From NCBI GenBank assembly GCA_013400115.1, contig VXBP01000285.1, forward strand, positions 755,204-819,203: 64,000 nucleotides of DNA. The letters are read 5' to 3'. This DNA comes from Rhinopomastus cyanomelas (lineage: Eukaryota; Chordata; Aves; Bucerotiformes; Rhinopomastidae). How positions within the stretch are numbered: the stretch's first letter is position 1; every line of letters begins with the position of its first letter. The notes under the pieces were generated by a model that searched no databases, had not been told where the DNA came from, and saw only the letters and a list, made by a program, of their open reading frames with translations. Position numbers and translations under genes: made by a program. Below are positions 10,412 to 21,835 of the stretch, piece after piece.

Positions 10412-13400
10412 GTAAGTTCTCTTTGCATTTCTCCCGACCTGGAGGCAGAAAAGGAGAAGCTGGTCTTTTTGCCCTGAGGGCTTGCAGTGGGTTTTGTACC
10501 CTCTTTTAAGAAAGGGAAGGGACAGGGCTCTCCTCCACCTGCGAAGGCAGTCTCTGCTGCTGTGCCTTCCCTGGGGTGAGCAGATCCCCTGCTTGAGGCT
10601 CCAAGCTTGTCGTTACCTTGTAGAGTTTTAGAGCTGCTGTGCATTTGGAGCGGGAAGAGGGGGTGAATCCAGAGGCAACCTCAGGCTTTGCTACTGTGCG
10701 CTCTGGGACTCCTGCAGGGGCAGAGGAGAGTGCGAACAGCCTGGAGGTGACACTACTGCCTTAGAGCTGAGTCCAACCTCAGGATGGCCAAGGACAGCTG
10801 GATCCTCCCTCCACCTCAACCTTTCCCAAGGGCTTGCAGGACGCTCAGTCGCCCTCCTGGCACACCTCTGCACGGACACCCTGTGGAGCGGGGGACTGCA
10901 CAGGAGGTGGCACTGCCCAGCGAAGGGGGACGGCCCCGGGATGGGTGTGGGAGCTCACACGGGGAAGGGGGGCTCCTGGCCGGGGCTTCTTGGCAACGGG
11001 TACCTGAGCGAGCCGCGACCGGGACGGGGACGGGAGCGGAGAGCTGCCCGCCGCGCTAGGATGATGCTTCTGGGTGGGATGCGGTGGGACCAAAGTGGGG
11101 CTGACACCACGTTCTGTCGGCACCCGCGGGACGGGGACAGCTGTGAGGGAGACACAGCTGGGGACCAGCCCCCGGCTACCCCATCGCCACAGCCCCTTCC
11201 CTCCGCAGAGCACCGGCCGGCCGTGCCCTCAACCGGACTTCGTCGCGGGGCCCTGGCCCGCCCCCGCCGGGGTTTCCAGGGAGACTTGGGCTGCCGTCTG
11301 CGCCTCAGAGCCGCCGCAGCTCAGCCCGGCCCGGCGAGAGCCTCGGTCGCCCGGTAAGTGCCGCTGTCCCCTCCGCAGCCGGGCCGGGCCGGGCCGGGAG
11401 CGAGCGGACTAACCCTGGGCTCCGCTCCCCGCAGGGCTCCTGTGCAGCCCGCAGCTCGGCGCCCAGGACGCGGCGTGGCGGGGAGACCAGTTGTCCTCCC
11501 AGCTTTACCGGAACAAGCAGGTAACGGCTCCGCGCCCCCAAGAGCATCGGGCTTTCCCCGCCAGCTTCTCTAAACTTTGCACCGCGTACCGCACCTTCTA
11601 GGCTGGTTTACACTGACGTGGGTGTGGAGAATGGTGGCAAAGCGCTTTATCTGGGTGGGTTTTGTTCCTTGCTCGAAGTATGTGTCTCCCCCATGTTTTC
11701 CTGCGAAGGTGGAACAACTGTTGTGGGGTTTGCTCTTAACCCTCTTCCTTAACCCTCTCCCAGCATATTGCATCAGTTGCCTTGGCACTAGAGAAGAGCA
11801 GGGGCACCACCAAGGTATCTCTGAGGCTCTGATGATGCACAGCCTCGTGCTGTTGACTAAAAATACACAGTGTGTGTCCTCCTGAGGCCACCAGGATTAA
11901 CTTCATGAGAAATGATGCCACCGTTATTACCCACTTGTATGGAGGATCAACCATTCTGACCAACAAGCATTTCCCTTTTACTTTATTTTCTCTCTTCGTT
12001 TTTGTAAATTACGTCAAGGGGCAAGGGGACACTCTGAACAGACACAGATGAAGGAACCCCGGACAGAATACTCTGAGCAAATAATTGTAATGATACTTTG
12101 GCACAGTTGAAGTCAACAGACATTTCATGTCCTAAAGTCAAGAATCCTGGAATTAAATCCATGTTTTAGACATCAGTGTATGTTTTCCTTTGGCTCTACC
12201 TCAATCACTTAAATCTGTGCTTTTCAGCCTGTGGTCAGCAGATGCCAAGGGTCCTTGGCAGAAGATCTTTTGTCCACCCTAAAGAAGTCTCCAGGAGCTG
12301 TGATCAGGAGGCAAAAATATCTCAACAAATGAGTTGACTTCCCAAGAAAAAGTGCTGTGATTCTGCAAATCAAAACATGCCTGTCCAGCTCTTGGAAACC
12401 TGGCAGCTCTGTATATGCACTGGAACTTGCACACAGGGGTCCAAAATTGAAGGTGTCACTACTACTGCATCAAAGAATGGCAGCTGCATCTTCCTTCTGT
12501 GTTTTACCTCGATAAGTTGTTAGAGTGCATCTCCTCCTCCTCCTCCTTTTCCCCACCAGCCAACTATAAATGAGAATGAGAGGGATGCACAGAAATGCTT
12601 CTTGTTGCTCAGGAGGTGAACTGGCAGCTGCTGTCATGCCCACAACTGGTTTTCCTTGTCCATAGGGTTACCTGTAATTCTTTCTGTTATTGTTTCATGG
12701 TTACAGGTTTTTCCAGAGTAATCTTCTCAAACACTTGCTAAAGAATAAAGGAAGTCAGAAGTGAAAACTGAACAATCATTCCACTTAGATTTACAGAGAC
12801 AAGAGGTTGGAGTGGGTGGATTGAGTTCACAAAGCAAACACCCAGATCATCAAATCCAAGCAACCTGTACCATAGGGCAATTGCTATTAAGTTACAGAGT
12901 CAACATCTATTCATCAATATCTCTGGTCCACAGCTTCAAGATACTTTGCTTCAGAAGGAAGAGGAACTTGCTAGGTTACATGAAGAAAATAATAACCTTC
13001 GACAATACCTGAATTCTGCCCTGATTAAGTGTTTAGAAGAAAAAGCCAAGGTATTGTATTCAAAACTGCCTTATAGGTGTGTGCAGAAGAAATGAGTTGA
13101 ATAGGTACATGGCATTAAAATATATGGAAAATGTGAGAGCGTAGACAATCAGCAGCATGAGATCTATTTAACTTCACAGAGCTACCAAATTACTGTGACA
13201 GTTTCCCCAGGAGTGACATCATGTCAGGTTGTGCAGACACGTGTCCATGGCATTATTAAGTTTAGCTTGTAAGTAAGCTAAGTCTATAAACAAGGCAACA
13301 TTATTCTATCTACTGCTCTTTTTCAGCAAAAAGTTCAAACTTGAACATATATTTCTTCAAGGCATCTGTTTTGTCAATGATCCATTTTAATAAGGATTAA

Positions 13401-15162
13401 TGTTTCATCTTTTTATATTTCAAATTATTTCTGGTTTATGTTTTTCTCTATTCTAATGATACATTTTATTCACTTAGAATTCATTAATAAATGTGTTCTA
13501 ATGTGAATGTAATTCTAATGTAAAACTATGATAATTTGGTAATTTTATGTGTTTTTTAAAAGACTAAATACAAAATTAGACACTCCAGGTTGGATGAAAC
13601 ATTCTATTAACTAAGTGTGAAAGGATTTTTTAATTAGATATCTTGATTCACAGCCTGTCATTCAAAGGAAAGGAAAGATAACCTTCTTGTCAGCTTAAAG
13701 GCTTCTTCACTATCCTAACCTTGCTTGTGAAACTGAACTACAGTTATTAGCTGAGCTCTATGGATTGGACATGAGCTAAAAATTACTATAAAAAAATAAG
13801 ACTTTACTTTTACAACCTGTTTTGAGTCAATAGTGTGGCCTGTCCTCCCCCTCCCATGACAAAAATCTGGCTCCTTGTGGTAGAAAAGACCTCCTTCATT
13901 GGGCACAGCAGGGAGTAATAGCCACCCTTCTATGGAGAAGTGTCTTGTGTGAAATCATCACAGCAGGTGTCTGTGCAGTGAATTCATCAATGTGGTGGGG
14001 AGCTGTCTTAGTATTCCTGCCTTCCTTTCACTATCTCTGGATACTTGAGGGGCCCTTGGCTTGGAATAATGGTAACAGAGATGGATTAAAGAGTTTGAAG
14101 CCACTTGGGCTGCTGCTCTGAGCAGTCCTTAGCCAGGGACACACTTTCGTCAGTATGACTTACCTTTGCATCCTCCCTCTTTGCCAGGCTGCCACACTAC
14201 TCTCCATGCACCACTCACCTGCCAAATGGTACTAGCATCAGCAGCACAGAGAGGTACATCCACACTGTGCCAAGTGAGAATGGAACCAAAGTTCAGGCCT
14301 TAATGACATGGTCACATTTTTCTCTTTCAGGGACTGGATTGTTGCAGAGACTGTAAAGACACAAAGTAGTGCTATCATACATTTATTCACTGTTTTGTTT
14401 TTTTAAGGATGATAGTAAACATCTTGCCCATCTAAAATCTGAGGTCAGGAACATGTTTTTACAGGGTAATGAGAAATTCAGATTTCATTCTTGTCTTTCC
14501 ACTTGTTTTTTTAATAGAAACTCCTGTCCTGCCATGGCCAAAAAAACTATACTAGTCTCAAAAGCTCCAAAAGGAGATCAAAAGAGGACAACTGCTTTAC
14601 TCCTCAAGAAACTCCTCATGCTTCCAAAGCTAGAAGGAACCTCTTTAATGAATTCACTGCCTGTGAAGAGCAAGCCAACCCTGCTATGGACAGCTGGGTC
14701 TTGCAGACTTTAGGATTAAAAGATGTCAACACTATTGATGAAACTTCAGCTAACTACAGTGCCCTGTTCTCAGAACTTGGAAAAGACACTCACTGCCCGA
14801 GTTCTAGTGAAGCAATAGACTACGACCACAATGAAGGAGCTACAGCAGCGTATAGTTACAGTCACATACCTCAAGTTAACAGCAGTACCCATCCATGCAG
14901 TGAGAACTCTCCCTTTGCTCATCAGTTTTCTTCAGCACCATGTGTCTCCTCACCAGTGCCAAGCGTTACTTCCCGCCCAGCCTGTGGGTTGCCTTATTTG
15001 ACTGGCAGTCTGTCACCCAACAGAACAGAGGTGGCCTTCGCAACATCTCTAAGTCCTCACTGCAATGTGAGGACCCACACCTTCCACCAAGGACAAGCCT
15101 TTGTGCGTAGGGATGATGATGGAGGATGGAGATTCACCTGGGTGCCCAAGCAGGCTGAATAA
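10409..15162 (+). CDS. GMNC: GMNC (GEMC1), geminin coiled-coil domain-containing protein, complete, five coding exons
   Basis: CDS is the join of 10409-10411, 11209-11353, 11435-11520, 12934-13050 and 14518-15162, giving 331 aa against about 334 in human. GMNC is a nuclear member of the geminin/MCIDAS family. It starts the multiciliated-cell programme by acting with E2F4/5-DP1 to switch on MCIDAS, FOXJ1 and ciliary genes. Recognition rests on 'LSSQLYRNKQ' before the coiled coil, the heptad segment 'EEELARLHEENNNLRQYLN' (exon 4, residues 79-117), 'SWVLQTLGLKD' mid-protein, and the C-terminal TIRT-type domain 'LSPHCNVRTHTFHQGQAFVR...GGWRFTWVPKQ' (last ~45 residues), which binds E2F-DP. All introns are GT-AG and phases match (0, 1, 0, 0). 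No frameshift or premature stop, so the gene looks intact. N-terminal exons 2-3 sit in a CpG-rich block and are Pro/Arg/Ala-rich and poorly conserved. Confidence 0.96.
11209..11353 (+). CDS. GMNC: GMNC coding exon 2
   Basis: Acceptor CTCCGCAG| and donor |GTAAGT. Encodes 48 codons plus one base (residues 2-49 and the first base of Gly50). 'RPCPQPDFVAG' and 'VSRETWAA' line up with the mammalian N-terminus (PCQDQYFVGG and VSTETWVS as I recall it), which fixes the frame despite low overall identity. Confidence 0.85.
11435..11520 (+). CDS. GMNC: GMNC coding exon 3
   Basis: Acceptor CCCCGCAG|, donor |GTAACG. Two bases complete Gly50, followed by 28 codons ending in 'QLSSQLYRNKQ', a strongly conserved segment leading into the coiled coil. 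Human GMNC has additional residues here, so the bird protein is slightly shorter in this stretch. Confidence 0.92.
12934..13050 (+). CDS. GMNC: GMNC coding exon 4 (coiled coil)
   Basis: Acceptor TGGTCCACAG|, donor AAG|GTATTG. 39 in-phase codons (residues 79-117) encode the geminin-type coiled coil, with a heptad pattern of Leu/Leu/Leu/Asn. It mediates homodimerisation or heterodimerisation with geminin and MCIDAS. Confidence 0.96.
14518..15162 (+). CDS. GMNC: GMNC coding exon 5 (terminal) and stop
   Basis: Acceptor TTTTTTTAATAG|, stop TAA at 15160-15162. 214 codons start with 'KLLSCHGQKN'. A Lys/Arg-rich stretch ('SSKRRSKED') is a plausible nuclear localisation signal, followed by 'WVLQTLGLKD', a variable Ser/Pro-rich region, and the conserved C-terminal domain. 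The reading frame is open throughout. Confidence 0.96.
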   Translation, partial: KLLSCHGQKNYTSLKSSKRRSKEDNCFTPQETPHASKARRNLFNEFTACEEQANPAMDSWVLQTLGLKDVNTIDETSANYSALFSELGKDTHCPSSSEAIDYDHNEGATAAYSYSHIPQVNSSTHPCSENSPFAHQFSSAPCVSSPVPSVTSRPACGLPYLTGSLSPNRTEVAFATSLSPHCNVRTHTFHQGQAFVRRDDDGGWRFTWVPKQAE

Positions 15163-15740
15163 TTCACCTGCATCTACACACAGCCTTAGGTGATGTAGGA
15201 GAGAGAGATGCTTCATCTTGTGCTTGAGACAGGTACAGGCATCAAAAATGAGCCCTTCTGAGCTCTGTTATATACTACTCTGTCACCTACCCTCTCCTTA
15301 TTCTGTCCCAGATCTTCACAGGTTGGACTCCACATTGCACTTAACAATTATCTGCTCCAGGACAGATGCACAAATCAGATCCACTTCTCTTGTGGCTGCT
15401 TTTACTTACTTCATGGTTTTTCTCTCATCAGCTATTACCTCTTAACTGATAGTTTCCAGACTGCAGTGATTTCAGCTTTGATGATCACTCCCACATGCAC
15501 CAATCTGCCAAATGTTTTTGGAATACAGTTTGGAAATAGCATCTCTCTCACAGATAACAAAGGAGGCATAGGTTGGAGGCCAAGGATGAACAGTTTCTAA
15601 ACTATTTGCCTCTCTTTTGGCTTAAGACAACCATGAGTATTTGTTATTGTGCTGCCCTAGGCTGTTCCCCCTGCAGTCACATGGTGCTGCCATATTCATA
15701 GATGATGCATCAGAATAAACAGGATGATTTGCTTCAATTG
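15163..15740 (+). other. GMNC: GMNC 3'UTR with poly(A) signal at 15714-15719
   Basis: The first AATAAA after the stop is at 15714-15719, predicting a 3'UTR of about 570 bases ending near 15735. No repeat is inserted in it. Confidence 0.6.
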
Positions 15741-17408
15741 CCTGGACACCACTCATTTACTAGCATTTCAGCAACTTCAGGGGATTCTCTTAAGGTGTGA
15801 TGGAGGGACACTGTGTTTAAGATATTTTATCTGTCAGGTAAAGGTCTGAGCCCTGAAAGATGAACTAGAATTGGAGATGCTGTAGAGTACTGACACTGCC
15901 GTCACCAGCCAAGGTGATGGCACAACATATCAGTGGCAGAAATTTTCTCATCTGTAGGTAATGTATCTTCATAACACTTCTTTCTTTTGCAAAGAAGGCA
16001 ATCCTCATGCCTGCAGAATCTCATTAGTCTTTTGAAAGGTTTTACTCCATGTTTACCTGCCTGACTTTGGAAGCCCTCATAAGTGGGGGACTTCATTTCT
16101 GTGGTTCCATCAGGGCTTCTTTTGCAACCTCAAGACCTGCATTTGTGAAAATGGAAATTTCCTCTCTAGAAAACCACTGTGTCCTGATCTCTGAGAACAC
16201 ACACAGATTTGTTTGCAATCAACATCAACTCTTGAGGTTAGGGCCTCTTCCTCCTCCTGCCATAACCTCATGCCTTCCATGGGAAATGTTTCTCCTGGTT
16301 TGGGGGAGGAAGTCCCTTGAGTGAGTCTTTGGGAACCACAGCCTTCAGCATTAGCTCTTACCTCTCCATATCTCTACCCAGCACTTGTGGGCTGAAACCA
16401 AGACCATCACTACCTTGAGAGTGCTTTAAAAATCTCTAGAGAAGGTGCTCTAGCACTGCACAGAACTTGACTTTGCAACACTACCAGTGTCATGAAGTAA
16501 ACTGGCATGAAGTAAGCTCACCAGTGTTTTATGTTGTTACCCTTGGTTTTTATTTTGCAGGTGTTTGATACCTTAATATAGGAAATAGAATATTTTGGTT
16601 ATTCTTGCTTTTGGAATGTTCCCAGTAAAAACAAACATAATTGAGGATTTCCTTCCAGTGGCTTATTTTCTTATAGAAAACTGGTAATTCCTTTGTTTTT
16701 AGACGATTGAAATGCCTTCTAGATAGCCTCTTGTGCCTTAGAATGGCAATATTTGGAATTCTCCATAAGGAGCATTAGTGAATTCCCAAAATTCCTTAAA
16801 TAAGCTCTGGTATTTCAGAATAGTTACTTTAAAGTCTGTCCTGAGGCAAGCTTCCAGAATTGGTAGCCTGAAAGGATTAGTTGCTCTATTGCACTGGATT
16901 TAACACAACAACAAAGCAAAATCAAAACCAAAACAACACCACACCCCAAAACAATCATTGGACAATGAACACACAAAAGTCTTTCTTTGGGGGTTTTGTT
17001 GTATTCAGTCAAAATGTGGCCAGCTGATGGAGACTAGTCAGGCAATAGCACTGTCTCTATAGCATTTTTCCACTGGTTTCTGCAGCATTTTTCACTTCCA
17101 ATGGAAGAGTAGTCCTGCTCTACAAAACCTTATTTCTTTTTTAAGACTTTTGTTTTCTGTTAACTTCCACATGTCCTACTATATAAGGTAGCATTGAAGA
17201 AAATACACCTGCCACTGGTGTTTTTATTGGTGGTAGTCTAGAAAATGCCTGACCTTAATATAAGTATGTGATGGGACACCGTGGTGTGTGTGGTGTGAGG
17301 GATGGACAGCATGCTGGGAATAAACTATGTGGTCAGAAGATTACACCCAACACAGCTGTAGGTGCCACATTCTTCAAAGTAGATATATAACATAAGTAGA
17401 GAAAGACC
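15741..17408. other. Non-coding spacer downstream of GMNC
   Basis: No gene or recognisable repeat. Contains a C/A-rich tract near 16905-16965. Confidence 0.45.
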
Positions 17409-17492
17409 TAGTGAGAGGTGTCCCTTCCCCTGGCAGGGGGGCTTGAAATAGATTATCTTTAAGGTCCCTTCCAACCTAAACCTTTCTATGAT
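17409..17492 (+). mobile_element. CR1 LINE 3' tail
   Basis: Short 5'-truncated CR1: 'GTGTCCCTTCCCCTGGCAGG', 'GATTATCTTTAAGGTCCCTT', then 'CCAACCTAAACCTTTCTATGAT'. Confidence 0.88.
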
Positions 17493-20400
17493 CAGTGTTT
17501 TCTAACACTATTGAATACTAACATGTATTTCAACACTATGGAGTCAGCAACAGAAATAAGGACATTTATCGTGTCAGCAAGTATTAAATCAGTCAAGGTT
17601 TTTTTCCTCTAAAGACAGTTTCCACCTGTGTGTCATTTCCTTTCCACATTTTTATACCACTGCAGGCAACAACTTCTCCTGCGGAGAGCCAGAAAAAACT
17701 GTTGGCTGTTTGGTACAATCTCAAGGCAGGGTTTCAGGAGAAATTAGCCAATGCTTGAACTAGTGTCAGCTTTTTGTAAAGGAAGAACTAGCCCCTTGTC
17801 TCATAGAAAATAAATTATAGATGTAAGTGAATAGTTCAATTAATAATTCACCTGAATGTCTCCTCTTTTCTGGTGAGTTCCTGAATTACCTTCACCATAA
17901 AGGTGTTGAGTCTTATGGCAGGAATCTCTTTCTGGGCCTAGCAGAGGCCCCCATGGTGCTGGTCGTGTCAGCTAATGGGTTCTCCTGACCCCATCAGCTC
18001 CACACATGCAAGCTTAAAATTCTGATTTAGGCAACTGCTTGAGCTAAGATCTCTGTTAACCACACTGCTGATCACTGTAGCAGGGGACACTCACTGGAAA
18101 GGAAACACAAGTATCTCCAAAGCATTTTACCAAATAACTAGGAGTGATTTATTTTTCCCTCCTGACAGCATCACTTGAACTAGTGTTTCCTGAGTTATCG
18201 TGGAGAACAATAGAAGCAAGCTACTCATGAACCCACTGCAAGCAAGTCAGCCATAGGGTGAGGAATGAGGCTCTTGTGCTTTTTTGCTTCTCTGAATCAC
18301 TGCTCCTGAGTTCAGTGGTGCAGTTCTCATTGAAGACAACTCCCAGTGACTAAACCCTTCCTTTAGGTAAATGTATCTCCTCTTGCTGAAAGAAGCCTTT
18401 GCTCAGCATACCTCACTCTCAGCTGCCTAAAAATCCTGTTCTCATGCAGGTATAATAGATGCAGAAAAAGAGATTGAAGACACGTTACAGCAGATTACTG
18501 TCAAATGGAGGGATATGAAGGTTACTGTCTGGGCTGGTGCTGGTTTAACATGTCTACTGATTTGACCTGCTCTGTCCCCACGAGTTGCATTAATGCATTG
18601 CTGCTTCCAGCTTATTTGCTTTTCTCTCTTGGTAGGGCCCATGACCTCAGGTGCAGGCTGGGGCTACAGCAGCAGTACTGCTGCTAACCCTGCTGTACTA
18701 GCAAGTCTCAATAGAGCACCTCAGTGTATAGGCACAGAGAATAGGTGCACCCTAGTTTGAAATTGTAAAAGCTGGAGCCATCTTTTTTCTTTATGAGACA
18801 AAATTATTACTTACTCTCTAGTTTACATCACAGTACTTCAGCCAGAAAAGACATGGGAAAGAAGGTCTCTGATATGGGGATTAAGTCCTGGCTTGTGTTT
18901 TATGCTGCCTGTTTGTCCTTTTGTATCCATTCCCAATGGCTGAAACTGAGCCAAAAGCTGCCCTGCTACACATGAGAAGTGAGAGGTAAAGCCCAGGGAC
19001 ACCTGTGATGCATCCCTATGACACAAAGGTACCTAGAGATCATTAGAAATGAAAGCAAAAAGTGGAAACAAGGTCCAGTTTCTCTCATAGCCATCACAAC
19101 TAGGTACCTGGGGATAGCAGAGATTAAGAGTTTCATCTTGATACTGTACTCCTAACTTAAAAAATAAAATAATGAGGCACCTGGAATGAGCACTTTGATA
19201 ACGCCTCTGGTACTGGTAGTGCTTCTGGCCTTTGGTTTCTACAGAATCTACCACTAGACCAAATCATAGCAATTAAACATTATTATTGCTGCACAAACTG
19301 TGTGAGAAGTTTCCTCTTACCAAGGATGAGTTCCAGGCCCATATACCTCCACAATAAGGAAGTATATCCCAGGGACCCTGGGACGTTCTTTGAGCAGTGG
19401 TAAACTTCATCATGTGTAAACATCCCCCTTGTATTAACATACTAGTTTTATTTTTTAATTTAAAGTTTGTTAGCTTTTTTTTAATATGACCATAACCTGT
19501 GCAGTTGCACATTTTATAAATTGTTTTTAGAAAGATATGCTAATAGAAAGCTAATTTATTCCTTAATACATTGATTTTTGTGATTGAAAAGGGCTGTGAT
19601 TATATGTAAATGTCAGTTTTATCAGTGTCATTAAGCTGTCTAATAAAATTTAACATGATTGATAAATTATTCCTTCCCACTTCAGCATCTCTTAAACAAT
19701 GCAGCTGTTCTTACAATGTGCAGCAGCACAGCTGGCACCTATACACCTCTCCAGGAGACAGTAAAGAACTTCTATTTCCTGTTGAAACAAGTACCCACAC
19801 AAGGAGGTGCAATTTTTGATAATGTAACAGAGGTAAAGACATAAGAGCCACAGATCTGCTCATTTCAGCTTGGTCATGCACAGTGACCTATTAATGTTTT
19901 AACTCAGAAATCAATTCCATGCTACAGAGTCACTAGAACAGAAGAAATGATTGAGCTTTTCTTCTGTTATTTTTTTAAGCATGGGGCTCTTTCACTTAAT
20001 AGATTTATACTTTCTTTCTTATCTAACTGAGCATCTTGATCCAGGGCGACTTGGTTTTTTGTAGTACTCTGAGTATTCCTGATATTGTCTCTGAAATGAC
20101 AAATGGGCACCAAGGTTTTGCATAAAGAGACCAAAGATAAGCGATGAGGGCACAAGTAAAGAATTCAAAACTCTATTTAGTCAGCTATATTTGACAACAA
20201 AAGTAAGGCTGTGCTACTTATTAACTTCCCTTCCTGAACATGATCAGGTTTATTAGTAACTGTGCACCAGCTGGGACCAGGGAGCTGTATTTTACTTTGG
20301 AATAAAAGTTTGTTTGTTGTCTATTAAGAGATACAAAGTAATCCTTCCTGAATTTCCTTTGCCCTCCTCTAGAACCCACAATAAGTCTACTAGATGATTC

Positions 20401-21009
20401 ATAAACACTTTGGCTTGTTACCAGGTAGCTGACATCCCATCATAAAGAGAGAACAGTCTATAAATAGAATGAGCCATGATTCACCCAAAATGCCATCTCT
20501 CCAGGCATTCCTCTGCTTTATTAGTTGTACATCACTGAATTATTTCAAGGCTAAATATTTACAAGTAACACAGTGCAAAGAAATCAGCATAATAATGGTG
20601 CACAAGCAAGAGATTATAAAAATCAATAGGGGTGGGAAAATCTGGGAGGTCCCAGCTCACCATTTTCCCTTAATTTATTAAGAAAATCCCAATGACAAAC
20701 AGTAATTCTAATAGTGGTAACAGCTGCCAATGACTGCCTTGGATGCTTTTATTACTCAAAGAACCATCTAGCAATACTCATTTACAAACCATTGCTTACA
20801 TGTATATCATCTTCCACCACATTATTTCCTAATGATGATTACCGAACACACAGTCTAGCATTGAAAGTGTAAGAGCAATACAACACTTGCAGGGACAAAA
20901 ATTTATCATTAGATGAGCTGAAGCGCAGGGTGGCAATCTGACTGCAGCTGTGTAGGTTGTAGACCTAACACAGAGAGCTCAAATGTGTAGCTGATGTCCC
21001 AGGTGTGCC
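17493..21009. other. Non-coding spacer with one exon-like segment
   Basis: No identified gene. Strongly AT-rich at 19430-19680. The exon-like segment at 19686-19832 is listed separately. Confidence 0.4.
19686..19832 (+). other. Exon-like open segment of unknown identity
   Basis: 49 uninterrupted codons are bounded by an acceptor (pyrimidine-rich TTATTCCTTCCCACTTCAG|) and a donor (GAG|GTAAAG). The conceptual peptide has normal globular composition ('YTPLQETVKNFYFLLKQ', 'GGAIFDNVTE'). Phase is 0 at both ends. I do not recognise the protein, and one exon-sized frame of this length is not rare by chance. It could be a conserved exon of an unannotated transcript, a relic, or coincidence. Confidence 0.2.
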
Positions 21010-21645
21010 ACTATCCTGGTTTAAATTGGAATAGAACTAGTTCTTTTCAAAGAATTTACTTTTCAGCTCAGTCTCTTCTAAGTCACTGAACTTGCTGAAG
21101 TCAGTGTATTTGTTGTCTACTTCTACAAGTGATAACACTTGATGTTGACACTTACTACCAAAGACAGGTTTGCTGAAAGGATCCTACTGAGACCTGCTTC
21201 TCTGAAGTCTCGTGTCCCACATTGAGGATGCAATGAGAGGCCGCACCTGCAGTGTTGGCCAGACAGGACAGGTGACCCTAAACTGACCTACAAAGTGTTC
21301 CATCCCATATACATCATATTGGGTATAAAGCTGAAGGATCAGAAAGGTCAGGCTGTCCACCTCAATGGACAGCATCCGAGGAGGACTTCTGCCTTTGATT
21401 CCAATCTGTGCACTCCTGACTCCAGTTCCAGAAACCATCTCCCAAATCTGGTTCCTTCAGTCTGCCGCTGAACCCAGTCTGGAAATTAAGCACAGTATCA
21501 GCTCTGATGGTGATGTAATAGGCATCACGAGGTTTAGGTTGGTGTTGGTTTTATATACAGAAATTTGCTTTCATTTCATTATTTTGGTTCAAGCTGTTTC
21601 AGATGTCTTTTGTAATCCATCATTCTCTCTCCCTGTGGCCCTTGA
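21010..21645 (+). mobile_element. Degraded avian ERVL-type LTR (probably solo)
   Basis: The order of landmarks matches the common bird ERVL LTR. A 5' 'TATCCTGGTTT' is followed by 'GATAACACTTGATG' and 'GACAGGTGACCC(T)AAACTG'. Next come 'GTGTTCCATCCCATATACATCA' and a TATA box GTATAAAG at 21323-21330. Further on is a T-rich R/U5 with 'TTTCATTTCATTATTTTGG', ending in 'ATTCTCTCTCCC'. It is heavily substituted. No internal gag/pol is visible on either side, so it is best called a solo LTR; a GC-rich block follows immediately. Old and non-functional. Confidence 0.65.
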
Positions 21646-21835
21646 GAGCCACGCAAGCCCCAGCTGTGCGCCGCGCGGCGCCCGGTGCGGCTCGGCCAAG
21701 CCCTGTCCGTGGTGCTGAAACTGCGCTGCTCGGCCCCGCCTCAGCAGCGCGGTGTGTGCCAGAACGTCAGGGCAAGCGTGGAGATGTCCTTCGCCTTATG
21801 TCAGACCGAAACGCTGTGAGCTAAGGTGATCGAAT
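21646..21835. other. Short GC/CpG-rich block 3' of the LTR
   Basis: About 190 bp with many CpGs (e.g. GCGCCGCGCGGCGCCC near 21667) abruptly follows the LTR. It may be a remnant of the element's 3' end or leader, or a small CpG island. A 'TGGTGCTGAAACTG' string near 21709 is reminiscent of a primer-binding site, but this is weak. Confidence 0.3.

Larger units (their letters stand above)
10900..11570. promoter_or_regulatory. Second CpG island, over GMNC exons 2-3
   Basis: CpG-dense, GC-rich segment including repeated GCCGGG near 11380-11400. It covers intron 1's end and exons 2 and 3. Such intragenic islands may have promoter or enhancer activity; here it also explains the Pro/Ala/Arg-rich N-terminus of the protein. 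Confidence 0.55.
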
